64,000 nt of DNA, from NCBI GenBank assembly GCA_023444055.1, contig JAEZRV010000063.1, positions 1 to 64,000 of the forward strand, in the 5' to 3' direction. The notes beneath the pieces were generated by a model. The model had not been told where the DNA came from, made no database searches, and was given only the letters and a program-made list of their open reading frames with translations. Positions 26,345 to 35,445 of the stretch are shown here, one piece after another. The position numbers and the translations under genes are program-made. Origin of the DNA: Bacillota bacterium. Its GTDB lineage: Bacteria > Bacillota > Clostridia > Acetivibrionales > DSM-1351. Position 1 is the stretch's first letter, and the number at the start of each line of letters is the position of its first letter.

Positions 26345-26436
26345 AATATATCGTGAATGGAGATTTTTGAGGAAGAAGTCACAAGCCGTTTTCATATGGT
26401 CTTAAATCTTTTTAATACAACTTGAATGGAGATTTA
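26332..26436 (+). repeat. 36-bp direct repeat carrying ribosome sites
   Basis: CTTAAATCTTTTTAATA...TTGAATGGAGATTT occurs at 26332-26367 (with CGTGAATGG) and 26401-26436. The second copy supplies the ribosome site of the MoeA-like gene. The first is followed by a TTG-initiated 12-codon frame (26369-26407) that ends inside the second copy. Confidence 0.6.
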
Positions 26437-26438
26437 TC

Positions 26439-27473
26439 ATGAAACAAATTGAAACAACAAAAGCAGTTGGGCATGTATTGTGCCATGATATAACACAGAT
26501 TATTAAAGATGAGAAAAAAGGTCCGGTATTTCGTAAAGGGCATATTGTTACGGAGGAAGATATACCGGTACTATTATCGGTTGGCAAAGACCATTTATAT
26601 GTATGGGAAAATAACGAGAAGCTTGTCCATGAAAATGAAGCGGCAGAAATATTATATGAGATGTGCAGAAGCATGGGTATGACAGGTTCTGAGGTAAAGG
26701 AAGGAAAAATTGACATTATTGCAGAGATGGATGGTCTGCTTAAAATAAATAGAGAGAAATTACTGGCTGTTAATAGTTTGGGAGAAATGATGATTGCAAC
26801 CAGACACGGAAATGTTCCTGTTAAGAAGGGGGATAAGCTTGCGGGAACTAGGATTATACCTCTTATGATAGAAAAAGAAAAGATGGAAAGGGCAAAGCAT
26901 GTCGGTGGTAATAAGCCAGTACTTACAATTCTTCCTTATAAGGAGAAGAAAGTTGGAATAGTAACTACTGGGAATGAAGTTTTCTACGGTAGGATCAAGG
27001 ATAGTTTCGGACCTGTTATTATGGAAAAATTAAAAGAGTTCCCTACACATATATTAGGTCAGACTTATGTAGACGATCAAAAGCAGCACATTAGGGATGC
27101 AATTTTGGACTACATTCACAAAGGTGCGGATATGGTTATCTGTACTGGCGGTATGAGTGTTGATCCAGATGATTGTACACCGGGGGCTATTATGGATACC
27201 GGTGCTAATATTGTAACCTATGGAGCTCCGGTATTACCGGGGGCTATGATGCTTGTTGCCTACTATTTAGAAGGAAACAGAAAAATTCCAATATTAGGGT
27301 TGCCTGGCTGTGTCATGTATTCAGAGCGGACTATTTTTGATATCCTGCTCCCTAGGATTATGTGTGATGATGAAATTACAAGGGAGGAATTGGCCGCACT
27401 CGGCGAAGGTGGGTTATGTTTAAGATGCTCTGTATGTACGTACCCAAACTGCGGATTTGGGAAAGGAAAGTAG
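26439..27473 (+). CDS. MoeA/MogA-like molybdopterin-binding protein
   Basis: A 344-residue protein with a MoeA-type N-terminal domain (AVGHVLCHDITQI, FRKGHIV) and a molybdopterin-binding core (VGIVTTGNEV near 172, DMVICTGGMSVDPDDCTPGAI near 227). It should take part in molybdate insertion or cofactor transfer. It is shorter than standard MoeA, and the usual substrate-loop sequence is replaced by TYGAPVLPGAMM. The C-terminus ends in a Cys-rich tail, CLRCSVCTYPNCGFGKGK, not found in E. coli MoeA and reminiscent of a metal site. It is probably a hydroxylase-dedicated member of the family. Confidence 0.8.
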   Translation: MKQIETTKAVGHVLCHDITQIIKDEKKGPVFRKGHIVTEEDIPVLLSVGKDHLYVWENNEKLVHENEAAEILYEMCRSMGMTGSEVKEGKIDIIAEMDGLLKINREKLLAVNSLGEMMIATRHGNVPVKKGDKLAGTRIIPLMIEKEKMERAKHVGGNKPVLTILPYKEKKVGIVTTGNEVFYGRIKDSFGPVIMEKLKEFPTHILGQTYVDDQKQHIRDAILDYIHKGADMVICTGGMSVDPDDCTPGAIMDTGANIVTYGAPVLPGAMMLVAYYLEGNRKIPILGLPGCVMYSERTIFDILLPRIMCDDEITREELAALGEGGLCLRCSVCTYPNCGFGKGK

Positions 27474-27517
27474 ACTAGAAATCTAAGGTTGTTAATATGC
27501 ATATAATAGAGGATTTT

Positions 27518-28051
27518 ATGGATAAAATATTAATTGTTTCACACTGTATATTAAATACTTCATCCAAGGTTATTGGTAATAATACAACTGAAAGTAAGAA
27601 GGAGGCTGATAATAGAGAGAAATTACTGAATTATATTATCAAAAATAATATTCAGTTGTTACAGCTACCATGTCCTGAGTTTGTTATGTATGGTAGTAGA
27701 AGATGGGGACATGTGAAAGAACAGTTTGATCATCCGTTTTTTCGTAAACAGTGTAAGGAAATGTTAATACCTATTGTAATGCAGTTAAAAGAATATGCAT
27801 ACAATCCCGAACGTTTTAAATTATTAGCTATAGTAGCAATTGATGGAAGTCCAAGCTGTGGATATGGCTTAACCAGCAGGGGTGATTGGAGCGGTGAACT
27901 TTCCAGTTGCACTGATTTTGATAATAAATTAAACAGTTTGTATCTCTCAAATGAATCTGGCATTTTTATGGAAGAATTAAAAAAGTTGTTAGATGAAGAG
28001 TATTTAGATATCCCAATCAAAGATCTAAGTTATATGATTGGTGAATTATAA
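27518..28051 (+). CDS. TudS-related putative desulfidase (CD3072-like)
   Basis: A 177-residue protein with three separated Cys motifs, IVSHCILNTSSK near 9, QLPCPEFVMYG near 52 and DGSPSCGYG near 105. These match the iron-sulfur ligands of TudS/DUF523-type proteins that remove sulfur from thiouracil-like bases. The R-W-G stretch GSRRWGHVKEQFDHPFFR is characteristic of the subgroup paired with an ECF S-component. The ATG at 27518 follows AGAGGA; an earlier ATG at 27497 has no ribosome site. It lies 44 bases after the MoeA-like gene and 35 before the S-component. The substrate is unknown. Confidence 0.75.
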   Translation: MDKILIVSHCILNTSSKVIGNNTTESKKEADNREKLLNYIIKNNIQLLQLPCPEFVMYGSRRWGHVKEQFDHPFFRKQCKEMLIPIVMQLKEYAYNPERFKLLAIVAIDGSPSCGYGLTSRGDWSGELSSCTDFDNKLNSLYLSNESGIFMEELKKLLDEEYLDIPIKDLSYMIGEL

Positions 28052-28086
28052 TTAAGAAATTTCATTAAATATTGGAGGGATTCAAT

Positions 28087-28647
28087 TTGAGAGATAAAAA
28101 ATCATATAAAATAGCATTCTGTGGAATATTTATAGCAATAAATATAGTTTTGGGAATTGTTACATCAGCATTGAAAGCTCCATTTTATCTGGATACATTA
28201 GGAACAGTTATGACAGCTGTTATTCTTGGACCAATTCCGGGTGCAATAGTAGGAGCCCTTACCAACATTATGACAGGCTTAATTTATAGCGTTAAGGACA
28301 TCCCGTTTTTACTTGTTAATGTTGCAGTGGGACTTATCGTTGGTTATGCCGCAAAGAAATATAAGTTCAATTTAGTTACAGCAGTTGTTTGTGGACTTAT
28401 TTTGAGTATTGTTTGTCCATTAATTGGAACACCAATCGGAATTTTTATATATGGTGGATTTACAGGTACGGTAACAGATGTTATAGTTTTAGCATTAAAA
28501 AGTTCGGGAAGTAGCATTTTTGCAGCATCCTTTATTGCAAAAATAGGAAATAACTTAATAGACAAGGTAGGTACTTGTTTACTCGCATATTTCCTTATAA
28601 CAAAGCTTCCCAATAGTTTAAAAAATTACACCCCATGGAAAAAATAG
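28087..28647 (+). CDS. ECF transporter S component (CD3073-like)
   Basis: A 186-residue membrane protein with about six hydrophobic helices, starting KIAFCGIFIAINIVLGIVTS and containing LGTVMTAVILGPIPGAIVGALTNIM, the S-component pattern. S components bind a vitamin- or base-like substrate and use a shared EcfAA'T module, which is not in this window. The TTG at 28087 follows GGAGG by 8 bases. Its pairing with the TudS-like gene suggests import of a sulfur- or selenium-containing heterocycle or a purine. That is inference. Confidence 0.75.
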   Translation: MRDKKSYKIAFCGIFIAINIVLGIVTSALKAPFYLDTLGTVMTAVILGPIPGAIVGALTNIMTGLIYSVKDIPFLLVNVAVGLIVGYAAKKYKFNLVTAVVCGLILSIVCPLIGTPIGIFIYGGFTGTVTDVIVLALKSSGSSIFAASFIAKIGNNLIDKVGTCLLAYFLITKLPNSLKNYTPWKK

Positions 28648-28679
28648 ATGATAGAGTTTGTAAATGGTTATCATCTATT
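28643..28679 (+). terminator. Hairpin after the S-component gene
   Basis: AATAGATGATA pairs with TATCATCTATT over a 15-base loop and overlaps the stop codon. There is no marked U-run. Confidence 0.5.
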
Positions 28680-28785
28680 GTAGTGACACCCTTTCGATGG
28701 ATATATTTAAGGATATTTAATCTTATTGTCATCAATATATAAAAAATAATTAATAATAATCTGATAGGACTAATTTGGAAGGTAT

Positions 28786-29637
28786 ATGAAAAAAAGAGTA
28801 TTTTTGTTATCTATAACACTTATATTAGCATTGTTCACAGGGGGGTGTGCTACTTCCTCAAAAAGTAGTTCACAAACCCAACAAAGCATACCTGGTGCTA
28901 CAGTACAATCAGAGGTAAGTCAAGCACCGGTTAAAACTACGACGATTAGGATTGCTGCTGCTGCAAGTCTGGAAACAATCATTACTCAGGATTTAATCCC
29001 TAAGTTTGAATCACAGAATCCAGGAATTAAAGTGGAAGGAACCTATGATAGCTCAGGAAAGTTACAGACTCAGATTGAAGAGGGATTGACTGCTGATATA
29101 TTCTTCAGTGCAGCAACGGAACAAATGGATCAACTAAATAGCAAAGGCTTAATAGCAGATAATACCAGAGTTGATTTATTAAAAAATAAAATTGTTCTAA
29201 TTACCCCGGCAAATGCTACATCTGGTATTACTAAATTTGAGGATATAACAAAAGCTAACAAAATTGCGATTGGTGATCCTGACAGCGTACCAGCTGGTCA
29301 GTATGCGAAGGAAGCTTTAATCAGTCTGGGTTTATGGGATAAAGTAAGCGTAAAAGCGAGTCTTGGAACAAATGTTAATGAAGTTCTTAACTGGGTTGCT
29401 ATGGGTAGTGCGGACGCTGGAATTGTATATGCTACGGACGCAAAGTTAAAATCGGATAAAATAAGGATTGTGGCTGAAGCGCCAAGTGGTAGCTTGAAGA
29501 AGGATGTTTTCTATCCGGTAGCAGTTTTAAAAGCATCAACAAAGCAGGAAGTGGCACGAAAGTTCATAGACTTTTTAACTTCAAACGAAGCTATTCAAAT
29601 ATTTGAGAGCTATGAATTTACAGATGCAAAAAGATAG
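28786..29637 (+). CDS. modA: Molybdate ABC transporter, substrate-binding lipoprotein
   Basis: A 283-residue binding protein. The signal peptide ends in lipobox LFTGGC, followed by a Ser/Gln/Pro linker. The ModA core has AAASLETIITQDLIPKFE near 66, GTYDSSGKLQTQIEEG near 90, and ADIFFSA. Ser and backbone groups in these motifs bind the oxyanion. It starts the modABC-moaC run that supplies molybdenum to the xanthine dehydrogenases. Tungstate or molybdate preference cannot be told from sequence. Confidence 0.92.
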   Translation: MKKRVFLLSITLILALFTGGCATSSKSSSQTQQSIPGATVQSEVSQAPVKTTTIRIAAAASLETIITQDLIPKFESQNPGIKVEGTYDSSGKLQTQIEEGLTADIFFSAATEQMDQLNSKGLIADNTRVDLLKNKIVLITPANATSGITKFEDITKANKIAIGDPDSVPAGQYAKEALISLGLWDKVSVKASLGTNVNEVLNWVAMGSADAGIVYATDAKLKSDKIRIVAEAPSGSLKKDVFYPVAVLKASTKQEVARKFIDFLTSNEAIQIFESYEFTDAKR

Positions 29638-29683
29638 AAAATATAGACAAAATTTTAGAATGGATTTAAAAAGGTAATGAAAT

Positions 29684-30358
29684 ATGGATGTTACACCTAT
29701 ATTAATCTCAATAAAAACTGCTTCTTTAGCAATTTTAATTACTTTTTTTCTGGGTCTCATTGCTGCAAAACTTGTTACAGGGATAAGAAATGAAGTACTA
29801 AGAAGCATAATAGATGGGCTATTGATTCTACCGTTAGTGTTACCTCCTACAGTAGCTGGCTTCTTTTTACTTTATCTTTTTGGTGTTTATAGGCCGATTG
29901 GGAAATTTTTGATTGATTTTTTGAACATAAGAGTAGCTTTTTCCTGGGGGGCTACCGTTTTGGCTGCGGTGGTGATGTCGTTTCCACTAATGTATCGTTC
30001 AGCTATGGGTGCTTTTGAACTAGTGGATTCAAATCTAATTTATGCAGCTAGAACACTTGGTATGTCAGAGTGGAAAATCTTTTGGCAGGTTATAATGCCA
30101 GTATCAATGCCGGGAGTTATCAGCGGAGGAATTCTGGCTTTTGCAAGAGGTCTTGGAGAGTTTGGAGCTACAGCCATGATTGCAGGTAACATAGCAGGAA
30201 AAACAAGGACAGTCCCGTTGGCAATCTATTCAGCTGTAGCAGCTGGTGATATGGAGACAGCAGGTAAATATGTGCTTTTTATTACATTACTAGCTGTTAT
30301 TATCATTACATCAATGAATTATTTTACAACCAATCGGTATTTTGCCTCCCGAAGGTAA
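29684..30358 (+). CDS. modB: Molybdate ABC transporter, permease
   Basis: A 224-residue inner-membrane permease with five to six helices. PLVLPPTVAGFFLLYLFG is typical of ModB, and the cytoplasmic EAA-type loop is YAARTLGMSEWKIFWQVIMPVSMPGVISGGILAFARGLGEFGA in outline. It follows modA by 46 bases with AAAGG as ribosome site. Confidence 0.92.
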   Translation: MDVTPILISIKTASLAILITFFLGLIAAKLVTGIRNEVLRSIIDGLLILPLVLPPTVAGFFLLYLFGVYRPIGKFLIDFLNIRVAFSWGATVLAAVVMSFPLMYRSAMGAFELVDSNLIYAARTLGMSEWKIFWQVIMPVSMPGVISGGILAFARGLGEFGATAMIAGNIAGKTRTVPLAIYSAVAAGDMETAGKYVLFITLLAVIIITSMNYFTTNRYFASRR

Positions 30359-30426
30359 GATGGTAATGGTATTTTACCTTAGGAGATGCTAAATGGTACT
30401 TAACTTAATCATTAAAGGGGTAAAAG

Positions 30427-31530
30427 ATGAGTCTGAGCGTTGATATCACAAAAAAATATAAAAGTTTTAAGCTCTCGGTTAAGTTTGAAACCTCAGACAA
30501 TAAGATAGGCATTCTTGGAGCCTCTGGATGTGGAAAGAGTATAACGCTTAAAGCAATTGCCGGTATTATTGTTCCGGATAGTGGCAAAATAATTTTAAAT
30601 GGAAGAATATTATTTGATTCGGAAAGAAAGATTAATCTACCACCTCAAAAGAGAAGGATTGGATACTTGTTTCAAAGCTATGCACTGTTTCCGAACATGA
30701 CTGTAGAGCAGAACATAAAAGCTGGTATGAGTGGTAACCATGACCAGAAGAATAAGAAAATCCGAACACTAATTGAGAAATTTCATCTTATAGGTTTGGA
30801 AAAGCATTACCCTAATCAATTATCTGGAGGACAGCAGCAACGCGTGGCCTTAGCAAGAATCATGGCATCGGATACGGATGTATTACTTTTAGATGAACCA
30901 TTTTCCGCTCTTGATTTCTTTTTGAAAGAGCAATTGGAGAAACAGTTACAGGACATGCTTAAGGATTACAATAAGGATGTAATCCTAGTAACACATAACA
31001 GAGATGAGGCTTTTCATTTCTGTCAAGACCTATATATTATGGACAATGGTAATTTGGTGTGTAGTGGTAAGTTAAAGGACATATTTAGGGATCCAAAATA
31101 TCTGTTAGCAGCTCGATTAACCGGGTGCAAGAATATATCTAAGGCAGAAAGATTATCATCACATGAGCTATATGCAAAAGATTGGAATATTAAACTGTAC
31201 GTTGAGCAGGAGATTTCAGAAGACTTATGTTATGTAGGAATAAGAGCACATTATCTTGAGGCATTATCTCACAAAGATGATGTGAATATTATGGAGCTGG
31301 AATTGATTGATGTAATTGAAGAGCCATTTGAGGTAAATGTGATGTTTTGTAACAAGGATAAAAACTATAGCTCGGCTGAACACATGATATGGTGGAAATT
31401 GCCGAAGGAACGATGGTTTGACGAATTTAGTGGCCAAGCGCCTGAATTTTTGAGATTCCCACCGGAACATATATTACTTTTAAAAGGGATTGACATCGGA
31501 GGTTTAAATGAACCAGTTAACTCATTTTGA
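30427..31530 (+). CDS. modC: Molybdate ABC transporter, ATPase
   Basis: A 367-residue ATPase. Walker A GASGCGKS is near residue 36, followed by the Q-loop in GYLFQSYALFP, signature LSGGQQQRVALARI near 133 and Walker B VLLLDEPFSALD near 153. After the nucleotide domain there are ~150 residues that could hold a regulatory or oxyanion-binding domain, as in other ModC proteins. The 3' end overlaps moaC by 23 bases, indicating translational coupling of transport and cofactor synthesis. Confidence 0.92.
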   Translation: MSLSVDITKKYKSFKLSVKFETSDNKIGILGASGCGKSITLKAIAGIIVPDSGKIILNGRILFDSERKINLPPQKRRIGYLFQSYALFPNMTVEQNIKAGMSGNHDQKNKKIRTLIEKFHLIGLEKHYPNQLSGGQQQRVALARIMASDTDVLLLDEPFSALDFFLKEQLEKQLQDMLKDYNKDVILVTHNRDEAFHFCQDLYIMDNGNLVCSGKLKDIFRDPKYLLAARLTGCKNISKAERLSSHELYAKDWNIKLYVEQEISEDLCYVGIRAHYLEALSHKDDVNIMELELIDVIEEPFEVNVMFCNKDKNYSSAEHMIWWKLPKERWFDEFSGQAPEFLRFPPEHILLLKGIDIGGLNEPVNSF

Positions 31531-31993
31531 TGAAAATGGAAATGCAATTATGGTTGATGTATCAGGTAAAGCGGTTACACACAGAATAGCTATTTCTAAA
31601 GGCACTATTCTGGTAAATACTGAAATTATAGAGGCTATAGTTAATAACAAAGTACAAAAAGGTGACACTCTAGGTGTTGCACGAATAGCCGGAATTATGG
31701 CTGTTAAGCAAACACCCTCTCTAATTCCCCTGTGCCATTCATTACAAATTTCTAATTGTTCTATTGATTTTGAGGTAGATAAACTGAATAATTGCATCCA
31801 TGCAATTTGCACTGTAAAGACGAGTGGGCAGACGGGTGTAGAGATGGAAAGTCTTACTGGAGTATCGGTTGCACTTTTAACCGTCTATGATATGTGCAAG
31901 GCAATAGACAAATCCATGGTAATAAAAGATATTCATCTGGTTCAAAAATCAGGTGGTAATAGCGGAGATTATATTAATACTGCAAGGCTTTAA
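31508..31993 (+). CDS. moaC: Cyclic pyranopterin monophosphate synthase
   Basis: A 161-residue MoaC that, with MoaA, converts GTP into cyclic pyranopterin monophosphate. Conserved motifs are AGIMAVKQTPSLIPLCHSL near 59 and GVEMESLTGVSVALLTVYDMCKA near 113. The ribosome site CGGAGG lies within modC. The length is normal. Confidence 0.95.
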   Translation: MNQLTHFDENGNAIMVDVSGKAVTHRIAISKGTILVNTEIIEAIVNNKVQKGDTLGVARIAGIMAVKQTPSLIPLCHSLQISNCSIDFEVDKLNNCIHAICTVKTSGQTGVEMESLTGVSVALLTVYDMCKAIDKSMVIKDIHLVQKSGGNSGDYINTARL

Positions 31994-32138
31994 AATTTAC
32001 CGAAGTTGCAAGCACAAAATTATTAAAAGATAGATATGTGACTGTTGCAAAACAACAATTTCTGTATACCAATGACTTATTGCTTGAATAGTACGCGAGT
32101 GCAATATATATCAATGGATGAAAGGCATGGCGATTAAT

Positions 32139-33119
32139 ATGCAAGATAGACTGAGACGAGAAATTAATTATTTACGTATATCGATTACAGATCGTTGCAA
32201 TTTACGATGTGTTTATTGTATGCCCGAAGATGGAGTTAATTGTAAAAGCCATGATGAAATATTAACATATGAAGAGCTTGAACGGTTATGCAGGATTTTT
32301 GCAAACCTTGGAGTTACAAAAATAAAAATTACTGGAGGAGAACCGTTAGTAAGAAAAGATTGCGTTGGATTAGTTGGTCGTTTAAAGAAGATTAAAGGAA
32401 TCAAATCTATATCAATTACGACTAATGGAGTGCTTCTAAAAAAGTATATTAAGGATTTGGAGAAGGCAGGGTTAAATTCGGTAAATATCAGCTTAGATTC
32501 GCTGAGTGATCAAACAACAAAGGCAATAACCAGGCGTAACCTTTGGGAAGAGACCATGAAGAGCATAGAAGAGACTCTAAAGTATCCGTCTCTTAACGTT
32601 AAGATTAATTGCGTTCCAATAAAAGGAATGAATGATTTAGAGCTAATTAAGATAGCCGAGTTAGCGAGAAATCATGAGATTCATGTGAGATTTATTGAGA
32701 TGATGCCGATTGGTCTTGGAAGCAACTTTGAATTTATGGGAGAAGATGAAGTGATACATTTATTAGAGGAAAGACTAGGAAAACTTACTCCTTGGAATGA
32801 AAGTCTAGGTAATGGTCCTGCACATTATTTTAGTGTGCCGGGGTATAAAGGTAAAATTGGATTTATCAGCGCCAGAACTCATAAATTTTGCAATCAATGT
32901 AACCGTATCAGGCTCACCTCGGAAGGCTTTTTGAAGACTTGTCTTCAATTTGATACAGGATGTGACTTGAGAGAAATGGTAAGAAGTCCTTCCACGGATA
33001 AAGAAATTGAAGACGCTATCAAAAAAGCAATTTATGGTAAGCCACAGGAACATCATTTTGAAAATATTGGCTCTGAAGCTTCAGTAGATCAAAGAAAAAT
33101 GTTTCATATTGGAGGATAA
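32139..33119 (+). CDS. moaA: GTP 3',8-cyclase (radical SAM)
   Basis: Radical SAM enzyme for the first step of molybdenum cofactor synthesis. The N-terminal cluster motif is CNLRCVYC (with TDR before it), the C-terminal second 4Fe-4S cluster is in KFCNQCNRIRLTSEGFLKTCL, and the protein ends with the Gly-Gly tail (FHIGG). The ATG at 32139 is spaced well from AAAGG; ATGs at 32118 and 32127 are in frame and possible. It follows moaC by about 145 bases. moaD and moaE are not in the window and must be elsewhere. Confidence 0.93.
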   Translation: MQDRLRREINYLRISITDRCNLRCVYCMPEDGVNCKSHDEILTYEELERLCRIFANLGVTKIKITGGEPLVRKDCVGLVGRLKKIKGIKSISITTNGVLLKKYIKDLEKAGLNSVNISLDSLSDQTTKAITRRNLWEETMKSIEETLKYPSLNVKINCVPIKGMNDLELIKIAELARNHEIHVRFIEMMPIGLGSNFEFMGEDEVIHLLEERLGKLTPWNESLGNGPAHYFSVPGYKGKIGFISARTHKFCNQCNRIRLTSEGFLKTCLQFDTGCDLREMVRSPSTDKEIEDAIKKAIYGKPQEHHFENIGSEASVDQRKMFHIGG

Positions 33120-33160
33120 AGAGAATTATCGAGGATAATTAACAATAAGAAAGGATTATT

Positions 33161-33592
33161 ATGGGTAAAGTAGTCGCTGTCTGTACCAGTGAGAAAAAGG
33201 GTACGCAGAAAGCAAATATAGAAACTGCGGAATTTATTGAAGATCATGGGATTAATAATGATGCTCATGCCGGTAATTGGCATCGACAGGTTAGTCTGTT
33301 ATCGAAGAACAAGATAGAGGAATTTAAAGCGAAAGGCATAGATATCCCTTATGGCGCTTTTGGTGAAAACCTTGTAGTTGAAGATGTTGATTTTGCTAAT
33401 CTTCCGATCGGAACTAGGTTTAAATGCAATGAAGTAGTTCTTGAATTAACACAAATCGGAAAGAAGTGCCATAATGAATGTGAGATATATAAAATCGTCG
33501 GTGACTGCATCATGCCGAGGGAAGGGGTGTTTGCAAAAGTACTTCATGGTGGAGTGATAACAGTAGGGGATAATCTTACAATTGTTTCTTAA
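33161..33592 (+). CDS. MOSC domain protein
   Basis: A 143-residue stand-alone MOSC domain, the sulfur-carrier domain of Mo-cofactor sulfurases. It shows the start VVAVCTSEKKGTQKAN, the central DHGINNDAHAGNWHRQVSLLS and GAFGENLVVEDVDFANLPIG, and a late Cys pair (KKCHNECEIY) where the persulfide-bearing Cys is expected. It lies between moaA and mogA and probably assists sulfur transfer to the cofactor of the hydroxylases. Confidence 0.88.
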   Translation: MGKVVAVCTSEKKGTQKANIETAEFIEDHGINNDAHAGNWHRQVSLLSKNKIEEFKAKGIDIPYGAFGENLVVEDVDFANLPIGTRFKCNEVVLELTQIGKKCHNECEIYKIVGDCIMPREGVFAKVLHGGVITVGDNLTIVS

Positions 33593-33712
33593 AATGTTGA
33601 ACAGGAGCATGAAGAGCAACTTGACAATACAAAGGACAATATTTAAATGTTTCTTAAAATGTACAATAAAATATAAAATGGGAGATACTTGAGGGTAAAG
33701 GAATGAGGAAAA

Positions 33713-34198
33713 ATGCGAGTAGCGATTATAACGGCTAGTGATTCGGGATTTGAAGGGAAAAGAGAAGATCTGAGTGGACAGGTTATAGAGGAAATTGTGA
33801 AAAATAGAGGTTATTCTGTAGTCTCAAAAGTACTGTTACCGGATAAAAAAGCAATGCTTGCAGACGAGATGATACGAATATGTGATCAGGGCTTGGCTGA
33901 TTTGGTTTTAACAACCGGAGGAACCGGATTATCCCAGACAGACTGTATGCCGGAGGCTACACAAGAGATTGGTGAACGTAGAGTACCTGGGATACCGGAA
34001 GCAATCAGACAATATAGCCTGCAATTTACGAAAAGGGCGATGCTATCAAGGGCTGAATGCGTCACAAGAAAATCCACTTTAATCCTTAATCTTCCGGGGA
34101 GTCCTAAAGCAGTAAGAGAAAGTTTGGAATATATCATTGATGATTTAGAGCATGGATTGCAGATTATGCTAGGATTAACAAATAATTGTGCAAGATAG
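33713..34198 (+). CDS. mogA: Molybdopterin adenylyltransferase (MogA/MoaB family)
   Basis: A 161-residue protein that adenylates molybdopterin before metal insertion. The MPT-binding motif is LTTGGTGLSQTDCMPEAT near 64, followed by VPGIPEAIRQYS and NLPGSPKAVRESLEYI. It is the last gene of the molybdenum block before the convergent selD. Confidence 0.92.
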   Translation: MRVAIITASDSGFEGKREDLSGQVIEEIVKNRGYSVVSKVLLPDKKAMLADEMIRICDQGLADLVLTTGGTGLSQTDCMPEATQEIGERRVPGIPEAIRQYSLQFTKRAMLSRAECVTRKSTLILNLPGSPKAVRESLEYIIDDLEHGLQIMLGLTNNCAR

Positions 34199-34207
34199 CG
34201 TGAAATA

Positions 34208-34264
34208 GTTTGTGCCGTGCCGACGAATAGGCCGCAGATACGGTACTCTGACCTCGGCACAAAC
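34208..34264. terminator. Inverted repeat between mogA and selD
   Basis: GTTTGTGCC and GGCACAAAC flank a 39-base, notably GC-rich loop. It lies in the convergent gap and probably serves both genes. There is no clear U-run. Confidence 0.5.
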
Positions 34265-34269
34265 GAATT

Positions 34270-35310
34270 CTAATAAATAAGGATAGCTTTTTCTTTTTTA
34301 TCAACTACCTGACCAATTATTTTTGCCCAAGAGGTATATGCTTCCATATGGTTTACGTATTCTTTTGCATCTTTTTCGGAGATAGATACTAGGAGACCAC
34401 CGGAGGTCTGTGGATCAAAAATTAAATCCTTCATATTCTGAGTAAGATTATTTTTATAAATAACCTTATCTTCTAAATAATTAAGGTTATTGTACATACC
34501 ATCAGGAAGGATACCTATAGCTGCAAAGTCTAAGGCTCCTTCGATTTTAGAAACAGAATTTGTATGGATTTCGATTGTTTTATTACTTCCTAAGGCCATC
34601 TCATAAGCATGACCAATCATGCTAAAGCCGGTGATATCAGTACAAGCATGTACCTCTAAACCATACATAGCCTCTTTTGCATATTTATTTAAGGTTACCA
34701 TAATGTCAATAGTTGTTTTTAGCTGAGAATCACTTAATAGTTGTGCTTTTAAAGCAGTAGTCATGATACCGATACCTAGAGGCTTGGTAAGAATTAGTAC
34801 ATCTCCTGTTTGAGCCGAACTATTTGTAAGAATGTCATTAGGATTGGCAAATCCAGTCACACATAGACCATACTTTGGCGTTGGATCTGAAATTGAGTGA
34901 CCACCGGCTATTACTGCACCAGCTTCTAAAACCTTAGAGTAACCACCTTCGAGAATGGCTTGCATGACTGTTATATCAAGGCAGGAGGGAAAACACATGA
35001 GATTCATGGCAACTGCAGGATTTCCACCCATAGCATATATATCACTTAGTGCATTAGAAGCCGCTATTTGACCAAAAATAAAAGGATCATCTACCATAGG
35101 AGGAAAGAAATCTACTGTTTGTATAGCTACAATGGAATCATTAATTTTATAAACACAGGCATCATCGTTAGTATCAAATCCTACTAATAAATTAGGATCA
35201 TTGAATTTCGGCAATTGCTGTAATGCCTGATGCAGAATTCCTGGACCTATTTTTGCAGCGCAGCCGGAGGTTTTTACAAGACTTGTGAGGGGAACATTTT
35301 TTGTGGGCAT
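34270..35310 (-). CDS. selD: Selenide, water dikinase
   Basis: Makes selenophosphate from selenide and ATP. The active-site Cys (TGC codon) is in KTSGCAAKIGPG, next to the ATP-binding Lys. DTNDDACVY, TVDFFPPMVDDPFIFGQIAASNALSDIYAMGG and DPQTSGGLL are further family motifs. It is not a selenocysteine version. The start ATG at 35310 follows AAAGGATG by 8 bases; an in-frame ATG at 35319 is part of that ribosome site. It supplies selenium for the Se-dependent hydroxylase downstream. Confidence 0.94.
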   Translation of the reverse strand: MPTKNVPLTSLVKTSGCAAKIGPGILHQALQQLPKFNDPNLLVGFDTNDDACVYKINDSIVAIQTVDFFPPMVDDPFIFGQIAASNALSDIYAMGGNPAVAMNLMCFPSCLDITVMQAILEGGYSKVLEAGAVIAGGHSISDPTPKYGLCVTGFANPNDILTNSSAQTGDVLILTKPLGIGIMTTALKAQLLSDSQLKTTIDIMVTLNKYAKEAMYGLEVHACTDITGFSMIGHAYEMALGSNKTIEIHTNSVSKIEGALDFAAIGILPDGMYNNLNYLEDKVIYKNNLTQNMKDLIFDPQTSGGLLVSISEKDAKEYVNHMEAYTSWAKIIGQVVDKKEKAILIY

Positions 35311-35445
35311 AAAAGACATCCTTTCAAGAATAACAAATTTTATATTGGTTTATATTAATTATAGTATAGGTTTATTATATGGAGTTGTGTTCTTTTTTAT
35401 TATAAATTGAGGCGTTATAAATTATTCAGGAGGGTAAAGCACACT

